Source: Leifsonia shinshuensis | GTDB lineage: Bacteria > Actinomycetota > Actinomycetes > Actinomycetales > Microbacteriaceae | DNA: 64,000 nucleotides | Assembly (NCBI RefSeq): GCF_013410375.1 | Contig: NZ_JACCFL010000001.1 | Location: forward strand, 1-64,000 | Direction of reading: 5' to 3' | Shown here: positions 8,681 through 16,183 of the stretch, in pieces | How the letters are laid out: each line of letters starts with the position of its first letter | How positions within the stretch are numbered: position 1 is the stretch's first letter | Program-made: the position numbers and the translations under genes | The notes under the pieces: model-generated | Told to the model about the DNA's origin: nothing | Database searches by the model: none | What the model saw: only the letters and a program-made list of their open reading frames with translations

Positions 8681-8971
8681 ATGGACCGAGTGATCGAGCA
8701 AATCGTCACCCGGCCCCGACCCGTCTGGCTGACCGAAGAGGAGGTCGATCTCGACCACGACCCGGCCGTCGTTGCTACCGTGCCAGCGCCGGCGATTGCG
8801 TACGTGCGCTTCCACGAAGCGGTTGTGCGACCGGAAGTTGAGGTGGTGGCGTGGAACGAGCACGCCGTCCGCGTTCGGTTCACCGCCCGCGATGGCCAGA
8901 CCCACGAAGGGTGGGTGTGGAAGGACGCCGTCCGCTCGAAACCACCGCGGACGATCGAGCGTCGACGCTGA
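8681..8971 (+). CDS. hypothetical protein, 96 aa
   Basis: The ATG at 8681 opens a frame in the usual codon composition, 35 bp after the DUF6504-like gene, so the two probably share the SOS-controlled transcript. The C-terminal half (VRVRFTARDGQTHEGWVWKD) resembles the SH3-like beta strands of its neighbour, suggesting a related fold. There is no known function. Confidence 0.55.
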   Translation: MDRVIEQIVTRPRPVWLTEEEVDLDHDPAVVATVPAPAIAYVRFHEAVVRPEVEVVAWNEHAVRVRFTARDGQTHEGWVWKDAVRSKPPRTIERRR

Positions 8972-9007
8972 CCCCACTGTTCGATGCACCTTGTCACCTC
9001 ACCTGGT

Positions 9008-9157
9008 TGGTTGGTGTGCCGTGAAGCCTGCGGCGATCGTTCGGTCGCGCACCCTGCGCGCAAGCCCCTGACGGGGCCGACTGGCGTCGCCCTACCGGGT
9101 GGCACTCCGGGCGGGTCTCCCTGATCGGCACTGCGTGCCTTCACGGCACACCAACCA
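9008..9157 (+). ncRNA. candidate structured leader RNA
   Basis: TGGTTGGTGTGCCGTGAAG (9008-9026) is perfectly complementary to 9139-9157, a 19-bp closing stem. The enclosed 112 bases contain further hairpins, for example CCCC-TGA-CGGGG near 9063 and GCGATCG paired with a GGTCGC segment near 9035-9048. The structure ends 17 bases before the ATG at 9175, directly ahead of the ribosome site GGGAGG, so folding could control translation of that gene. It does not match a riboswitch class I can identify. A short mobile-element end (inverted repeat) is the main alternative. Confidence 0.45.
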
Positions 9158-9174
9158 GCAGGGAGGAAACGATC

Positions 9175-9441
9175 ATGAGCACCCTCATCAGTGACAGCAA
9201 CGAGCTCATCCACTTCACGGCCGTGTTCAGCAAACACGACCTCACAGCCGACCTGGCACCCCGGCTCAGCTGCATCGAAGTCGAAGCCCTCGCCGGCCTC
9301 CTCCGAGCACTCGGAGAACCCGCCGCCGCCAACACCTGGATCCAAGAACACGCCACCGACGACGAACTCGGCGACGCCCACTATCAAGGCGACACCCTCG
9401 AGTATCTGGTCCCGATCGACCCGATGGACGACCTGGGCTGC
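9175..9441 (+). CDS. small hypothetical protein interrupted two codons before its stop by IS110
   Basis: GGGAGGAAACGATC precedes the ATG. The 89 residues before the insertion are soluble and acidic. The insertion sequence entered inside codons for DLG-C-Q-stop: the left flank reads GACCTGGGCTG and the right flank CTGCCAATAA, so the undisturbed gene would have ended DDLGCQ. The IS is a multiple of three long and has no stop in this frame, so translation would now run antisense through it and end at the original stop (10899). Function is unknown. Confidence 0.6.
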
Positions 9442-9450
9442 GATTCTCAA

Positions 9451-10653
9451 TCAGGTTGTCAAGCTGAGTTGAGGGGTGTCAGGGTTGAAGGTCGTGCCGT
9501 CGCGGAGCATGGCCCAGATCACGTTCATTCGTCTGCGGGCGAGGGAAATGATTGCCTGCTTGTGCGTCTTCCCCTCCTTCCGCTTCCTGGCGTAGTAGGC
9601 CGCCGAAGCCGGACAATTGGTGGAGGCGATGAACGCGGCGAGGAAGCAGGCGTTCATGAGGCGCCGGTCGTAACGGCGGGGCCGGTGGTGGTTGCCGTTG
9701 ATCTTCCCCGAGTCCCGTGGGGCAGGTGCCAGGCCGGCGAAGCTAGCGAATCGGGCCGCGGTCCCGAACGCGGTCAGATCGGTGCCCGTCGAGGCGAGGA
9801 AGTCGGCCACGAGTCGTTTCCCGAACCCGGGGATGGACATCAGCTGGTGGGCGAATGGGTGCTCGGCCAGGCGCGCTTCGATCTGCCTATCCAACTGCAG
9901 CAGTTCCTCGCGCAGCCGCAGCAGGTCGGTGGCGATCTTCGCCACCAGTGCCGCGGCCGCTGCTTCGCCATGCACGACGGTGAGCTGCGCATTGGCCGCC
10001 TCGAGTGCCTTGATCGCCATCTGGGCCGGCAGTCGGACGCCCTGCTTCTTCAGCCAGCCAGTCATCCGCACCTGGCCGGACGCGCGCATCGCTGCGGCGG
10101 TCTGGTAGCGGGTCAGCAGGATCAGCGGCCCCTTGGTCGCGGCGTAGTCGAACGCGCCCTCCAGGCCAGGGAAGTAGTGCAGCAGCAGGGCGCGGAGCCG
10201 GTTGATGGTGCGGGTGCGGTCGTGGACGAGATCGGCTCGGCGGTGGCTGAGGATCTTCAGCTCGGCGGTGACATCATCCGGGACGCGAACGGCCTCCAAG
10301 TCGCGGCGGACGCGCGCTTGGTCGGCGATGATCGAAGCGTCCTTAGCGTCGGTCTTCGCTTCACCGCGGTAGGTCTGCGCGGCGTGATGGACGACGCGGC
10401 CGGGGATGTAGAACAGCGTCTGGCCGTGGTCGGCCAGGACGGCTTTCATCAGTCCGGCGCCGCCGTGGTTGAGGTCCGTCGCCCAGAGCAGCTGGTCGCC
10501 GTCAGCGACGGCCGCGACGTCTCCCATCAGGGTGAGGATGTCGGCCTCGGTGTTCGCGAAGCGGCGCGAGAGGCGCTTGGTCCCGTCCTCGTCGATGACG
10601 AAACAGTGATGGTGAGTCTTGCCGGCGTCGATTCCAGCCCACAGTCGTGGCAC
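9451..10653 (-). CDS. IS110-family transposase, 400 aa
   Basis: The protein has the N-terminal RuvC-like DEDD domain (AGIDAGKTHHH at residues 6-16 with the first Asp, then the acidic residues in DLNHGG and KTDAKDASIIADQAR) and the C-terminal transposase_20 domain (SIPGFGKRLVADFL), which carries the serine nucleophile region. Length is normal for the family, so it is probably active. IS110 enzymes insert with the help of a structured bridge RNA from the non-coding end. Confidence 0.92.
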   Translation of the reverse strand: MPRLWAGIDAGKTHHHCFVIDEDGTKRLSRRFANTEADILTLMGDVAAVADGDQLLWATDLNHGGAGLMKAVLADHGQTLFYIPGRVVHHAAQTYRGEAKTDAKDASIIADQARVRRDLEAVRVPDDVTAELKILSHRRADLVHDRTRTINRLRALLLHYFPGLEGAFDYAATKGPLILLTRYQTAAAMRASGQVRMTGWLKKQGVRLPAQMAIKALEAANAQLTVVHGEAAAAALVAKIATDLLRLREELLQLDRQIEARLAEHPFAHQLMSIPGFGKRLVADFLASTGTDLTAFGTAARFASFAGLAPAPRDSGKINGNHHRPRRYDRRLMNACFLAAFIASTNCPASAAYYARKRKEGKTHKQAIISLARRRMNVIWAMLRDGTTFNPDTPQLSLTT

Positions 10654-10893
10654 GCAGAAGTCCCTTCTAATTCATGGATGCGGTGCGCGCCATCAACGAC
10701 CAAGCCGGCAAGTCCTTACACAGCGATTGGTTCGCGTTTCTCAATTAGCGGTCGTGCCGTTTCGGGCTCCCGGGTGGCCAATCGCATCAAGCCATTGGAA
10801 GGCAGACAGCCTGCTAGCCATGCCCGGGAACCCTGGCGCGTTCCGAAGCCTACAAATGCCCCGGACCCACGCTTCAACGGTAAGGACAGCTGC
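10654..10893 (-). ncRNA. candidate IS110 bridge RNA region
   Basis: IS110 elements are known to transcribe a bridge RNA from the long non-coding end that precedes the transposase. This element's only long non-coding stretch is these 240 bases, on the transposase side expected for the IS110 group. Position and length are the evidence; I could not identify the two guide loops by eye. Confidence 0.4.
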
Positions 10894-10906
10894 CAATAAC
10901 AACCCG

Positions 10907-10935
10907 CGAGCCCACGCCAATCTGGCGCGGGCTCG
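10907..10935. terminator. hairpin terminator of the interrupted gene
   Basis: CGAGCCCACGCCA pairs with TGGCGCGGGCTCG around an ATC loop, with a single mismatch, followed by TCTCAT. It lies 7 bp after the original stop of the gene split by IS110, so it is that gene's terminator. Confidence 0.7.
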
Positions 10936-11005
10936 TCTCATGTGACGGGCAGAGGTGAATGAGCCGCGAGCGGCGCCGTGTTTGTTGGGTTGTCCGTCTG
11001 CCTGG

Positions 11006-11100
11006 CCGTCGATCGTAGTTCACTCCCGCGGGCTGCGTTCCGGGCTTTCGCGGCATATCCTCACTCGCTGCGCTCCCTGCGGTATTCCACTGTGAGTCTT
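11006..11100 (-). repeat. leader repeat with MPRKPGT start, copy 1
   Basis: On the minus strand, GTGGAATACCG, then an AGCG-rich stretch, then GAGGATATGCCGCGAAAGCC matches 22691-22745 on the plus strand. Both open a frame starting MPRKPGT with about 20 similar residues, after which the two diverge. A third partial copy (GTGAAATACCGGAGCGAGCG on the minus strand) lies at 12476-12506. This may be a recurrent promoter and 5' gene end left behind by rearrangement. Confidence 0.4.
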
Positions 11101-11387
11101 GGACTGGCTGGTCTGGGACTGGCTGGCAGGGTTGATGTTGGTCGTCTCGCCCGGTTCGTGACTCATATTCCACGTGGCCTCGACAGAGTGCCTTCGGGTC
11201 GACTTGTCCGTTCGGGGCGGGGCGGCTGGCGTTGGCCCGGCCCACGTCGGTGGCTTGATTAGAAGCTTGTCCAACCCCGTCAGGGTTGTGGCCCCTCACA
11301 GTGTTGCCCCGAAGTGATTTCCTCCCGGATCAGCGCCGGCCGCGTCGCGGCCGTTCGAAGGACCCCTAGAGAGAGGAGGCGGCCGCT

Positions 11388-12458
11388 GTGACTATCGTTG
11401 CGCACTCCCGCCCGTATGTCGTCGGGGTGGACTGCCACGCCCGCACCCACACCTACGTCGTCATCGACACCAGCACCGGGCAGCAGCTGGGTTGTCAGCA
11501 GTTCCCCACCAGCACGGCCGGCATCGCCCGAGCGATCGCATGGGCCGGCCGCGGAACCGGCGGTGACGCCGAGACGTTATGGGTGATCGAGGGCGTCGGC
11601 AGCTATGGCGCCGGCCTGGCCCGCGCGGTCACCAATGCCGGCTATCAGGTAGCCGAGGCGCCGCGGATGAACGCCCGCGTCCGCCGCGGAATCGGGAAGT
11701 CCGACCCGTTGGATGCCCACACGATCGCCGCCACCGCCCTCAGCCTCGAGGAGACTCAGCTGCGGACGCCGCGAGAGGGCCAAGGCGCCCGCGCTGCGCT
11801 GCGGACGCTGGTCGCCGCGCGTGACCAACTGAGCCACGAGCGCACGATGAACATCAACGCGCTCACTGCGCTGCTTCGCGTGAACGACCTCGGAATCGAT
11901 GCCCGCAAACCTCTCAGCGCAGCGCAAGTGAGCACCGTGACCCGATGGCGGGAACGGGATGAACCCTTGGAAGCGGTGATCGCTCGGGAAGAGGCCGTCC
12001 GTCTCGCCCGTCGCGTTCACGAACTCACCGAGCAGCTGGCAGCGAACCTGAATCGCATGACCGGACTGATTCAGACCAGCCCCGCCGCTCCGCTTCTTCA
12101 GATCACCGGGGTTGGGCCGGTCACCGCTGCAATCGTGCTCACCGCGTGGTCCCACCCCGGCAGGGTGCGCTCCGAGGCCGCCTTCGCTGCCCTCGCCGGC
12201 GTCAGCCCCATCCCCGCATCCTCGGGCAACACCACCAGGCATCGTCTCAATCGCGGAGGCGACCGACGTCTCAACAGGGCGCTCCACACGGCCGTGCTCG
12301 TCCGCATGGTCCACGACCCCGAAACCCGCGCCTACGTCGAAAACAGGCTCCAGGAAGGACGCAGCCGACGCGAGATCCGACGGGCACTGAAACGCTACCT
12401 CGCCCGAAGCGTTTATCGATCACTCAACGCGCTCCACCAGCCAGTGCTGACGACTTGA
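11388..12458 (+). CDS. IS110-family transposase, 356 aa
   Basis: GAGAGGAGG precedes a GTG start at 11388. The DEDD domain is visible (VGVDCHARTHTYVVID, then VIEGVGSYG and KSDPLDAHTIA), as is the C-terminal transposase_20 domain (ITGVGPVTAAIVL, AFAALAGVSPIPASSG). It is only distantly related to the 400-aa transposase at 9451 and belongs to a different IS. The last 167 codons are duplicated exactly at 20247-20747. Confidence 0.92.
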   Translation: MTIVAHSRPYVVGVDCHARTHTYVVIDTSTGQQLGCQQFPTSTAGIARAIAWAGRGTGGDAETLWVIEGVGSYGAGLARAVTNAGYQVAEAPRMNARVRRGIGKSDPLDAHTIAATALSLEETQLRTPREGQGARAALRTLVAARDQLSHERTMNINALTALLRVNDLGIDARKPLSAAQVSTVTRWRERDEPLEAVIAREEAVRLARRVHELTEQLAANLNRMTGLIQTSPAAPLLQITGVGPVTAAIVLTAWSHPGRVRSEAAFAALAGVSPIPASSGNTTRHRLNRGGDRRLNRALHTAVLVRMVHDPETRAYVENRLQEGRSRREIRRALKRYLARSVYRSLNALHQPVLTT

Positions 12459-12475
12459 CAGATATAGAAGCGTCG
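11958..12475 (+). repeat. 518-bp direct repeat, copy 1 (IS110 3' part)
   Basis: Bases 11958-12475 and 20247-20764 are the same over the whole length in the same orientation. They cover the 3' half of the IS110 transposase gene and the element's right end. The repeat brackets the mercury resistance region. Confidence 0.9.
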
Positions 12476-12580
12476 CTGCGCTCGCTCCGGTATTTCACGG
12501 TCTCTTGCTCATTCACCGTCGGCGCTGTTTCGGCAAGAGCGCCGAACGGCAAATGAGTTGATATGAGAGAGGAGTGCGCC

Positions 12581-12715
12581 GTGACCGCGAACGTCACCTT
12601 GTATGTCGAGTCCGGGTCCGCAACAAGCGACAAAACCAGAGCAGCAATAGACAGCGCCGGCATCGTCCATGAGATGGTACCGGTGAGCGCGAACGACTGC
12701 CCCCTGCAGGCCGCA
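12581..12715 (+). pseudogene. glutaredoxin-like remnant without catalytic cysteines
   Basis: GAGAGGAG precedes a GTG at 12581. The reading VTLYVESGSATSDKTRAAID fits the start of a NrdH/mycoredoxin-type glutaredoxin, in which the CxxC pair would sit where SGSATS is found. After about 45 residues the fold is cut off, and the remaining frame is antisense to the CDF remnant. It is a decayed fragment, presumably of a redox gene from the metal cluster. Confidence 0.35.
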
Positions 12716-12972
12716 ATCACCCGCAGTGTGCCCTTCTCCCACCATTCGGAGTCGCGACGTGTGAACCGCCACGCGACAGCCGCCGCAGACAGAATTTCGA
12801 TTGTCGAGTCGAGACCGAAGCCGATCAGCGCCGCCGATGATGCGGCGGCGCCCGCGGCGATCGCGACAACGGCCTCGACCAGTTATAGATGATGGTCGCA
12901 GCGACGATCCCGGATTCGGTGCTGGAGGACGTGCCGGCGCTCGTCGGCAAGTGCGGGACTCATGGCCGTCAT
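12716..12972 (-). pseudogene. cation diffusion facilitator, N-terminal remnant
   Basis: The minus strand encodes LVEAVVAIAAGAAASSAALI and then GFGLDSTIE, the start of a CDF or cation-efflux transporter (first transmembrane helices, Asp in FGLDS). The N-terminus (MTAMSPALADERR) is in another frame and two small frameshifts separate the parts; the rest of the gene is missing beyond 12716. Its start codon overlaps the stop of the ArsR fragment (12969-12972), as in intact regulator-transporter pairs. Confidence 0.55.
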
Positions 12973-13105
12973 GCGAAGGTGCAGTTCTCTTCGGCGCAGC
13001 AGCCAGATTCGACGTAGAGCACGACACGCAGTAGCTCGTCGAGCGCTGGCGTGAGATGACCGTCAGCGAGCCGGTACCAAGTGCGTCGACCGTCCGGACC
13101 GAAGT
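12969..13105 (-). pseudogene. ArsR/CmtR-type regulator, C-terminal fragment
   Basis: The frame reads GPDGRRTWYRLADGHLTPAL and ends VLYVESGCCAEENCTFA before TGA at 12969. This is the end of a SmtB/ArsR-family repressor (wing and last helix) with Cys residues in the tail like CmtR-type metal sensors. The DNA-binding half is missing. Together with the CDF fragment it is the remains of a metal-efflux operon. Confidence 0.55.
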
Positions 13106-13220
13106 TTTGTCAAAAGGGAGCGGTGGCGGCTGGTGTGACCTCGTTCTGGCCAAAAGTGGTCGGCACGATCAGCTTCGGGCGCGGTTTCGTTTCTGCCTGA
13201 TGCGTCCTTTGTGTCGGGCT

Positions 13221-13610
13221 TCAGACGTAGCTGCAGATTAGTTCCGCGTCACACCGGGTTGGATCCCCGGCGTTGGCGGCCTCGTGGAAGCTGGCGACCG
13301 TGGCGCGCAGCGCGGTGAGCTCGGCGATCTGAGCGTCCAGGCGCTCGAGTTCGTTGCCGAGCAGCGTCACGACGTGGCGGCAGGGCGCCGTGCCGGCGTC
13401 CCGCAGGCGGAGGATCTCGCGGATCTGGGCCAGGTTCAGTCCGGCGGCCCGCCCTCGGCGGATGAACTGCAGCCGGCCCACGGTTTCCTCTCCGTAATCC
13501 CGATAGCCGTTCGGGGCCCGCTCCGGATACGGAAGCAGTCCCTCGACTTCGTAGAACCGCAGCGCCTTCGTTGTCATGCTCGCCGCTGCCGCGGCCTCAC
13601 CGATTCGCAT
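13221..13610 (-). CDS. merR: MerR-family mercury regulator
   Basis: The start at 13610 (MRIGEAAAAASM) gives the normal MerR length of 129 aa; CGGGAGGG lies upstream. The winged-helix DNA-binding half is typical (RFYEVEGLLPYPERAPNGYR), followed by the dimerisation helix. Cys77, Cys120 and Cys126 can supply the three thiolates MerR uses to bind Hg(II). It is divergent from merA, with a MerR-type operator at 13882-13913, and its own promoter has the -10 TATACT (13642-13647) within a CCCCTATAC stretch similar to the operator core. It represses and, with Hg(II), activates the mer genes. Assignment to mercury rather than another thiophilic metal rests on the neighbours. Confidence 0.85.
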   Translation of the reverse strand: MRIGEAAAAASMTTKALRFYEVEGLLPYPERAPNGYRDYGEETVGRLQFIRRGRAAGLNLAQIREILRLRDAGTAPCRHVVTLLGNELERLDAQIAELTALRATVASFHEAANAGDPTRCDAELICSYV

Positions 13611-13881
13611 CTGACCCTCCCGGAGCCCCACCTGACCGTCCAGTATAGGGGAAAATGGGGGATGTCGTGCGCGCGTGCCGAATACGTTGAGGAACGGCCA
13701 GGCGGTCACTTCCTTGGCGCACGATGTTGCGACGGGGACCGCGATCGTCACGACCCGGCGCTGCGCAACCCGAGAGGCCTCGACGTGAACACGGTGCGTG
13801 GCCTGGGACGGGAGCGAGGTGGGCATCATTTGAGCCGCCCGAGCTGCTGCTGGAGTTCTCGCAAGTGCTCGGCACGGGGGG

Positions 13882-13913
13882 TTGACCTTGCCTTATAGGG
13901 CAAGGCGCATGAT
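13882..13913 (+). promoter_or_regulatory. MerR-type promoter/operator of merA
   Basis: TTGACC (13882-13887) and CATGAT (13908-13913) are separated by 20 bp, the overlong spacer typical of MerR-controlled promoters. The spacer holds CCTTGCCTTATAGGGCAAGG (13886-13905), whose 7-bp arms CCTTGCC and GGCAAGG are perfectly symmetric. merA starts 43 bp downstream. Confidence 0.8.
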
Positions 13914-13955
13914 GGGGGAAATCGAAGCATCTGCACCTCGTATTCAGGAGTCCTC

Positions 13956-15398
13956 ATGACCAACAGCGCACCCGCCGAGTTCGATCTGGCGGTGATCGGC
14001 TCCGGAGGCGGTGCCTTCGCCGCCGCGATTCGGGCGACCAACCTTGGCAAGCGAGTCGTGATGATCGAGCGGTCGACCGTCGGCGGTACCTGTGTGAACA
14101 CCGGTTGTGTGCCCTCAAAGGCACTAGTCGCGGCCGCCGAGGCACGCCACGTCGCGTTGGACGCCGCCCGGTTCCCGGGGATCGACGCGTCCGTGGAGCC
14201 GGTGGATATGCCGGCGCTGATCGAGGGGAAGCGGGTGCTGGTGGAGGGGATGCGCTCGGAGAAATACGTCGATCTGATCGGCGAGTACGGCTGGGAGCTG
14301 CTGCAGGGCGACGCCACCTTCACCGGATCCCCCGACGACCCGGCGCTGACCGTCACGGACTTCGAGGGCCGCCAGGTTCCCGTTCGTGCTGAGCAATATC
14401 TGGTCGCGACCGGATCACGGCCGTGGGCACCGACGGTCGAGGGGCTGGCGGAGGTCGACTTTCTGACCTCGACGACGGCGATGGAAGTGTCGGAGGTTCC
14501 GGAATCGTTGCTGGTCCTCGGTGGCGGACCGGTGGCGATCGAGATGGCGCAACTCTTCTCCCGCCTCGGATCGAAGGTGACCATGCTGGTCCGGTCGCGA
14601 CTGGCCTCCACGGAGGAGCCGGAGGTCGCCCGCGCACTTGCGGCGGTGTTCGCCGACGAGGGTATCCGGGTGGTGCGTCGCGCCGCGCTCACCTCCGTGA
14701 GCGCCGACCCGACGACCGGCGAGATCCTCGCGACGGCCACCGTCTCGGGCGGCCGCGAGGAGTTTAGGGCGGCACGGCTTCTCGTCGCCACCGGTCGCCG
14801 GCCCGTAACCGAGGGACTGAACCTCGAGGCAGTAGGTGTGCAGACCGGGGATCTTGGCGAGGTCGTCGTCGACGATGAACTCGCGACCTCGAACCCGCGG
14901 ATCTGGGCAGCGGGCGACGTGACCGGGCATCCGGAGTACGTCTATGTCGCCGCGGCGCACGGTGCACTCGTGGCCGAGAACGCGTTCAACAACGCCGGCC
15001 GCAAGATCGACTACGGGCACCTGCCCCGCATCATCTTCTCCAGCCCTACTGTCGCCGCTGTCGGGATGACGGACAAGCAAGCCAACCACTCCGGGGTCCG
15101 CTGCCGCTGCCAGGTGGTGCCGCTGGAGTACGTGCCCCGAGCGATCGTGAATCGCGACACCCGCGGCTTCATCAAGATGGTCGCCGAAGCAGACACCGGC
15201 CGCATAGTCGGACTCACCGCTGTCGGGAAAGAAGCGGCCGACCTTGCCGCGGCCGGGGTCTACATCCTCGAAGCCGGCATGACGGTTGACCAGGTCGGCA
15301 AGCTCTGGAGCCCCTATCTGACCATGGCCGAGGGTATCAGGATCGCCGCGCAGTCCTTCAGCACCGACGTCAGTAAGCTCTCCTGCTGCGCCGCGTAA
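13956..15398 (+). CDS. merA: mercury(II) reductase
   Basis: This cytosolic flavoenzyme reduces Hg(II) to volatile Hg(0) with NADPH. The FAD-binding GSGGGAF (16-22), the redox-active pair in GGTCVNTGCVPSK (Cys46, Cys51), the NAD(P) fold VLGGGPVAIE, the GD motif (IWAAGDVTG) and the C-terminal Cys pair SCCAA that passes Hg(II) to the active site are all present. The N-terminal heavy-metal-associated domain of proteobacterial MerA is absent, as in several actinobacterial enzymes, giving 480 aa. The gene is driven by the MerR-type promoter upstream, and merB follows after 42 bp. Confidence 0.95.
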   Translation: MTNSAPAEFDLAVIGSGGGAFAAAIRATNLGKRVVMIERSTVGGTCVNTGCVPSKALVAAAEARHVALDAARFPGIDASVEPVDMPALIEGKRVLVEGMRSEKYVDLIGEYGWELLQGDATFTGSPDDPALTVTDFEGRQVPVRAEQYLVATGSRPWAPTVEGLAEVDFLTSTTAMEVSEVPESLLVLGGGPVAIEMAQLFSRLGSKVTMLVRSRLASTEEPEVARALAAVFADEGIRVVRRAALTSVSADPTTGEILATATVSGGREEFRAARLLVATGRRPVTEGLNLEAVGVQTGDLGEVVVDDELATSNPRIWAAGDVTGHPEYVYVAAAHGALVAENAFNNAGRKIDYGHLPRIIFSSPTVAAVGMTDKQANHSGVRCRCQVVPLEYVPRAIVNRDTRGFIKMVAEADTGRIVGLTAVGKEAADLAAAGVYILEAGMTVDQVGKLWSPYLTMAEGIRIAAQSFSTDVSKLSCCAA

Positions 15399-15440
15399 CC
15401 CCTTGTTCCTTCATCACACCAACAACGAAAGCGGGTCACA

Positions 15441-16088
15441 ATGACCGAGAACGACACGCTCGCAGAGCGCCTCACGTCGAGCGAGACCGGGCAGGAAGCC
15501 TCTCTCTGGCTGCCGCTGATGAAACTACTTGCCCAAGGCGACCCGGTTGAGGTCAGCACCCTCGCGACGGTGACCGGGCGCAGCGAAGCCGACGTGCAAC
15601 AGGCGCTGGCCGCGGTTCCCGACATCGAGTACGAGTACGGCCGCATCATCGGCCAGGGCCTCACCCTGCGTCCCACCCCGCACCGCTTCGAGGTCAACGG
15701 TGAGCAGCTCTACACCTGGTGCGCACTGGACACCCTGATCTTCCCCACCCTGCTGGACGCGTCAGCGCGGGTCGAGTCCGTTAGCCCCGCAACCGGCGAG
15801 CCGATCGCCGTCACCGTCGGCCCCCACGGGGTTCAGTCGGTCTCGCCCGAGACCGCCGTGGTTTCCCTCGTCAATCCCGAGGACATGACCTCGATCCGAT
15901 CGGCGTTCTGCAACCAGGTGCACTACTTCACGTCCGCCGAGGACGCGCAAACCTGGCTCGAGACACACCCAGGAGGAGAAGTCATGCCCGTGGCCGACGC
16001 CTACGCCCTCGGCACCCAAATGGCTCGAACCATGATCGAGAATGCCCAGGAGGGAAGCGGCCCGTCAGGCGCCGACAGCTGCTGCTAG
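15441..16088 (+). CDS. merB: organomercurial lyase
   Basis: MerB cleaves the carbon-mercury bond of organomercurials and hands Hg(II) to MerA. The catalytic triad is intact: Cys94 and Asp97 in YTWCALD and Cys157 in SAFCNQVH, equivalent to C96/D99/C159 of the plasmid R831b enzyme. The length (215 aa) is normal. The tail adds GADSCC, an extra Cys pair that may help metal transfer. It is in one operon with merA and the following oxidoreductase. Confidence 0.95.
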   Translation: MTENDTLAERLTSSETGQEASLWLPLMKLLAQGDPVEVSTLATVTGRSEADVQQALAAVPDIEYEYGRIIGQGLTLRPTPHRFEVNGEQLYTWCALDTLIFPTLLDASARVESVSPATGEPIAVTVGPHGVQSVSPETAVVSLVNPEDMTSIRSAFCNQVHYFTSAEDAQTWLETHPGGEVMPVADAYALGTQMARTMIENAQEGSGPSGADSCC

Positions 16089-16183
16089 AACACAGGCGGC
16101 TCAGCGACCCGACGATCAGCAAGAGCCAGCCGACGCCCAACGGCACCCGAAACGATCAATGACGACAACACAAGGAGTAGCTA

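Larger units (their letters stand above)
9442..10893 (-). mobile_element. IS110-family insertion sequence
   Basis: The element spans about 1452 bp. Its boundaries follow from the rejoined gene at 9437/10893: GCTGC is present at both junctions (9437-9441 and 10889-10893), and IS110 elements keep a short core at each end and make no long terminal inverted repeats. One transposase gene fills the right part on the minus strand, leaving about 240 non-coding bases upstream (10654-10893) and fewer than ten downstream. Confidence 0.8.
11100..12475 (+). mobile_element. second IS110-family insertion sequence
   Basis: The right end is set at 12475, because the partial copy at 20247-20764 loses identity at the corresponding base. 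The left end is not resolved and lies somewhere between 11100 and 11380. The roughly 250 non-coding bases ahead of the transposase gene are the expected location of its bridge RNA. Confidence 0.6.

Noticed and set aside
10654..10893. explicit bridge-RNA guide sequences
   Set aside because: No convincing complementarity to the rebuilt target could be found by eye, so only the region is reported.
9175..10899. 574-aa fusion protein
   Set aside because: The long frame is an accident of an IS110 of length divisible by three; its middle is antisense to the transposase gene.
12424..12720. minus-strand frame continuing the CDF remnant
   Set aside because: The CDF similarity stops near 12716, and the plus strand there reads as a glutaredoxin-like start with a ribosome site.
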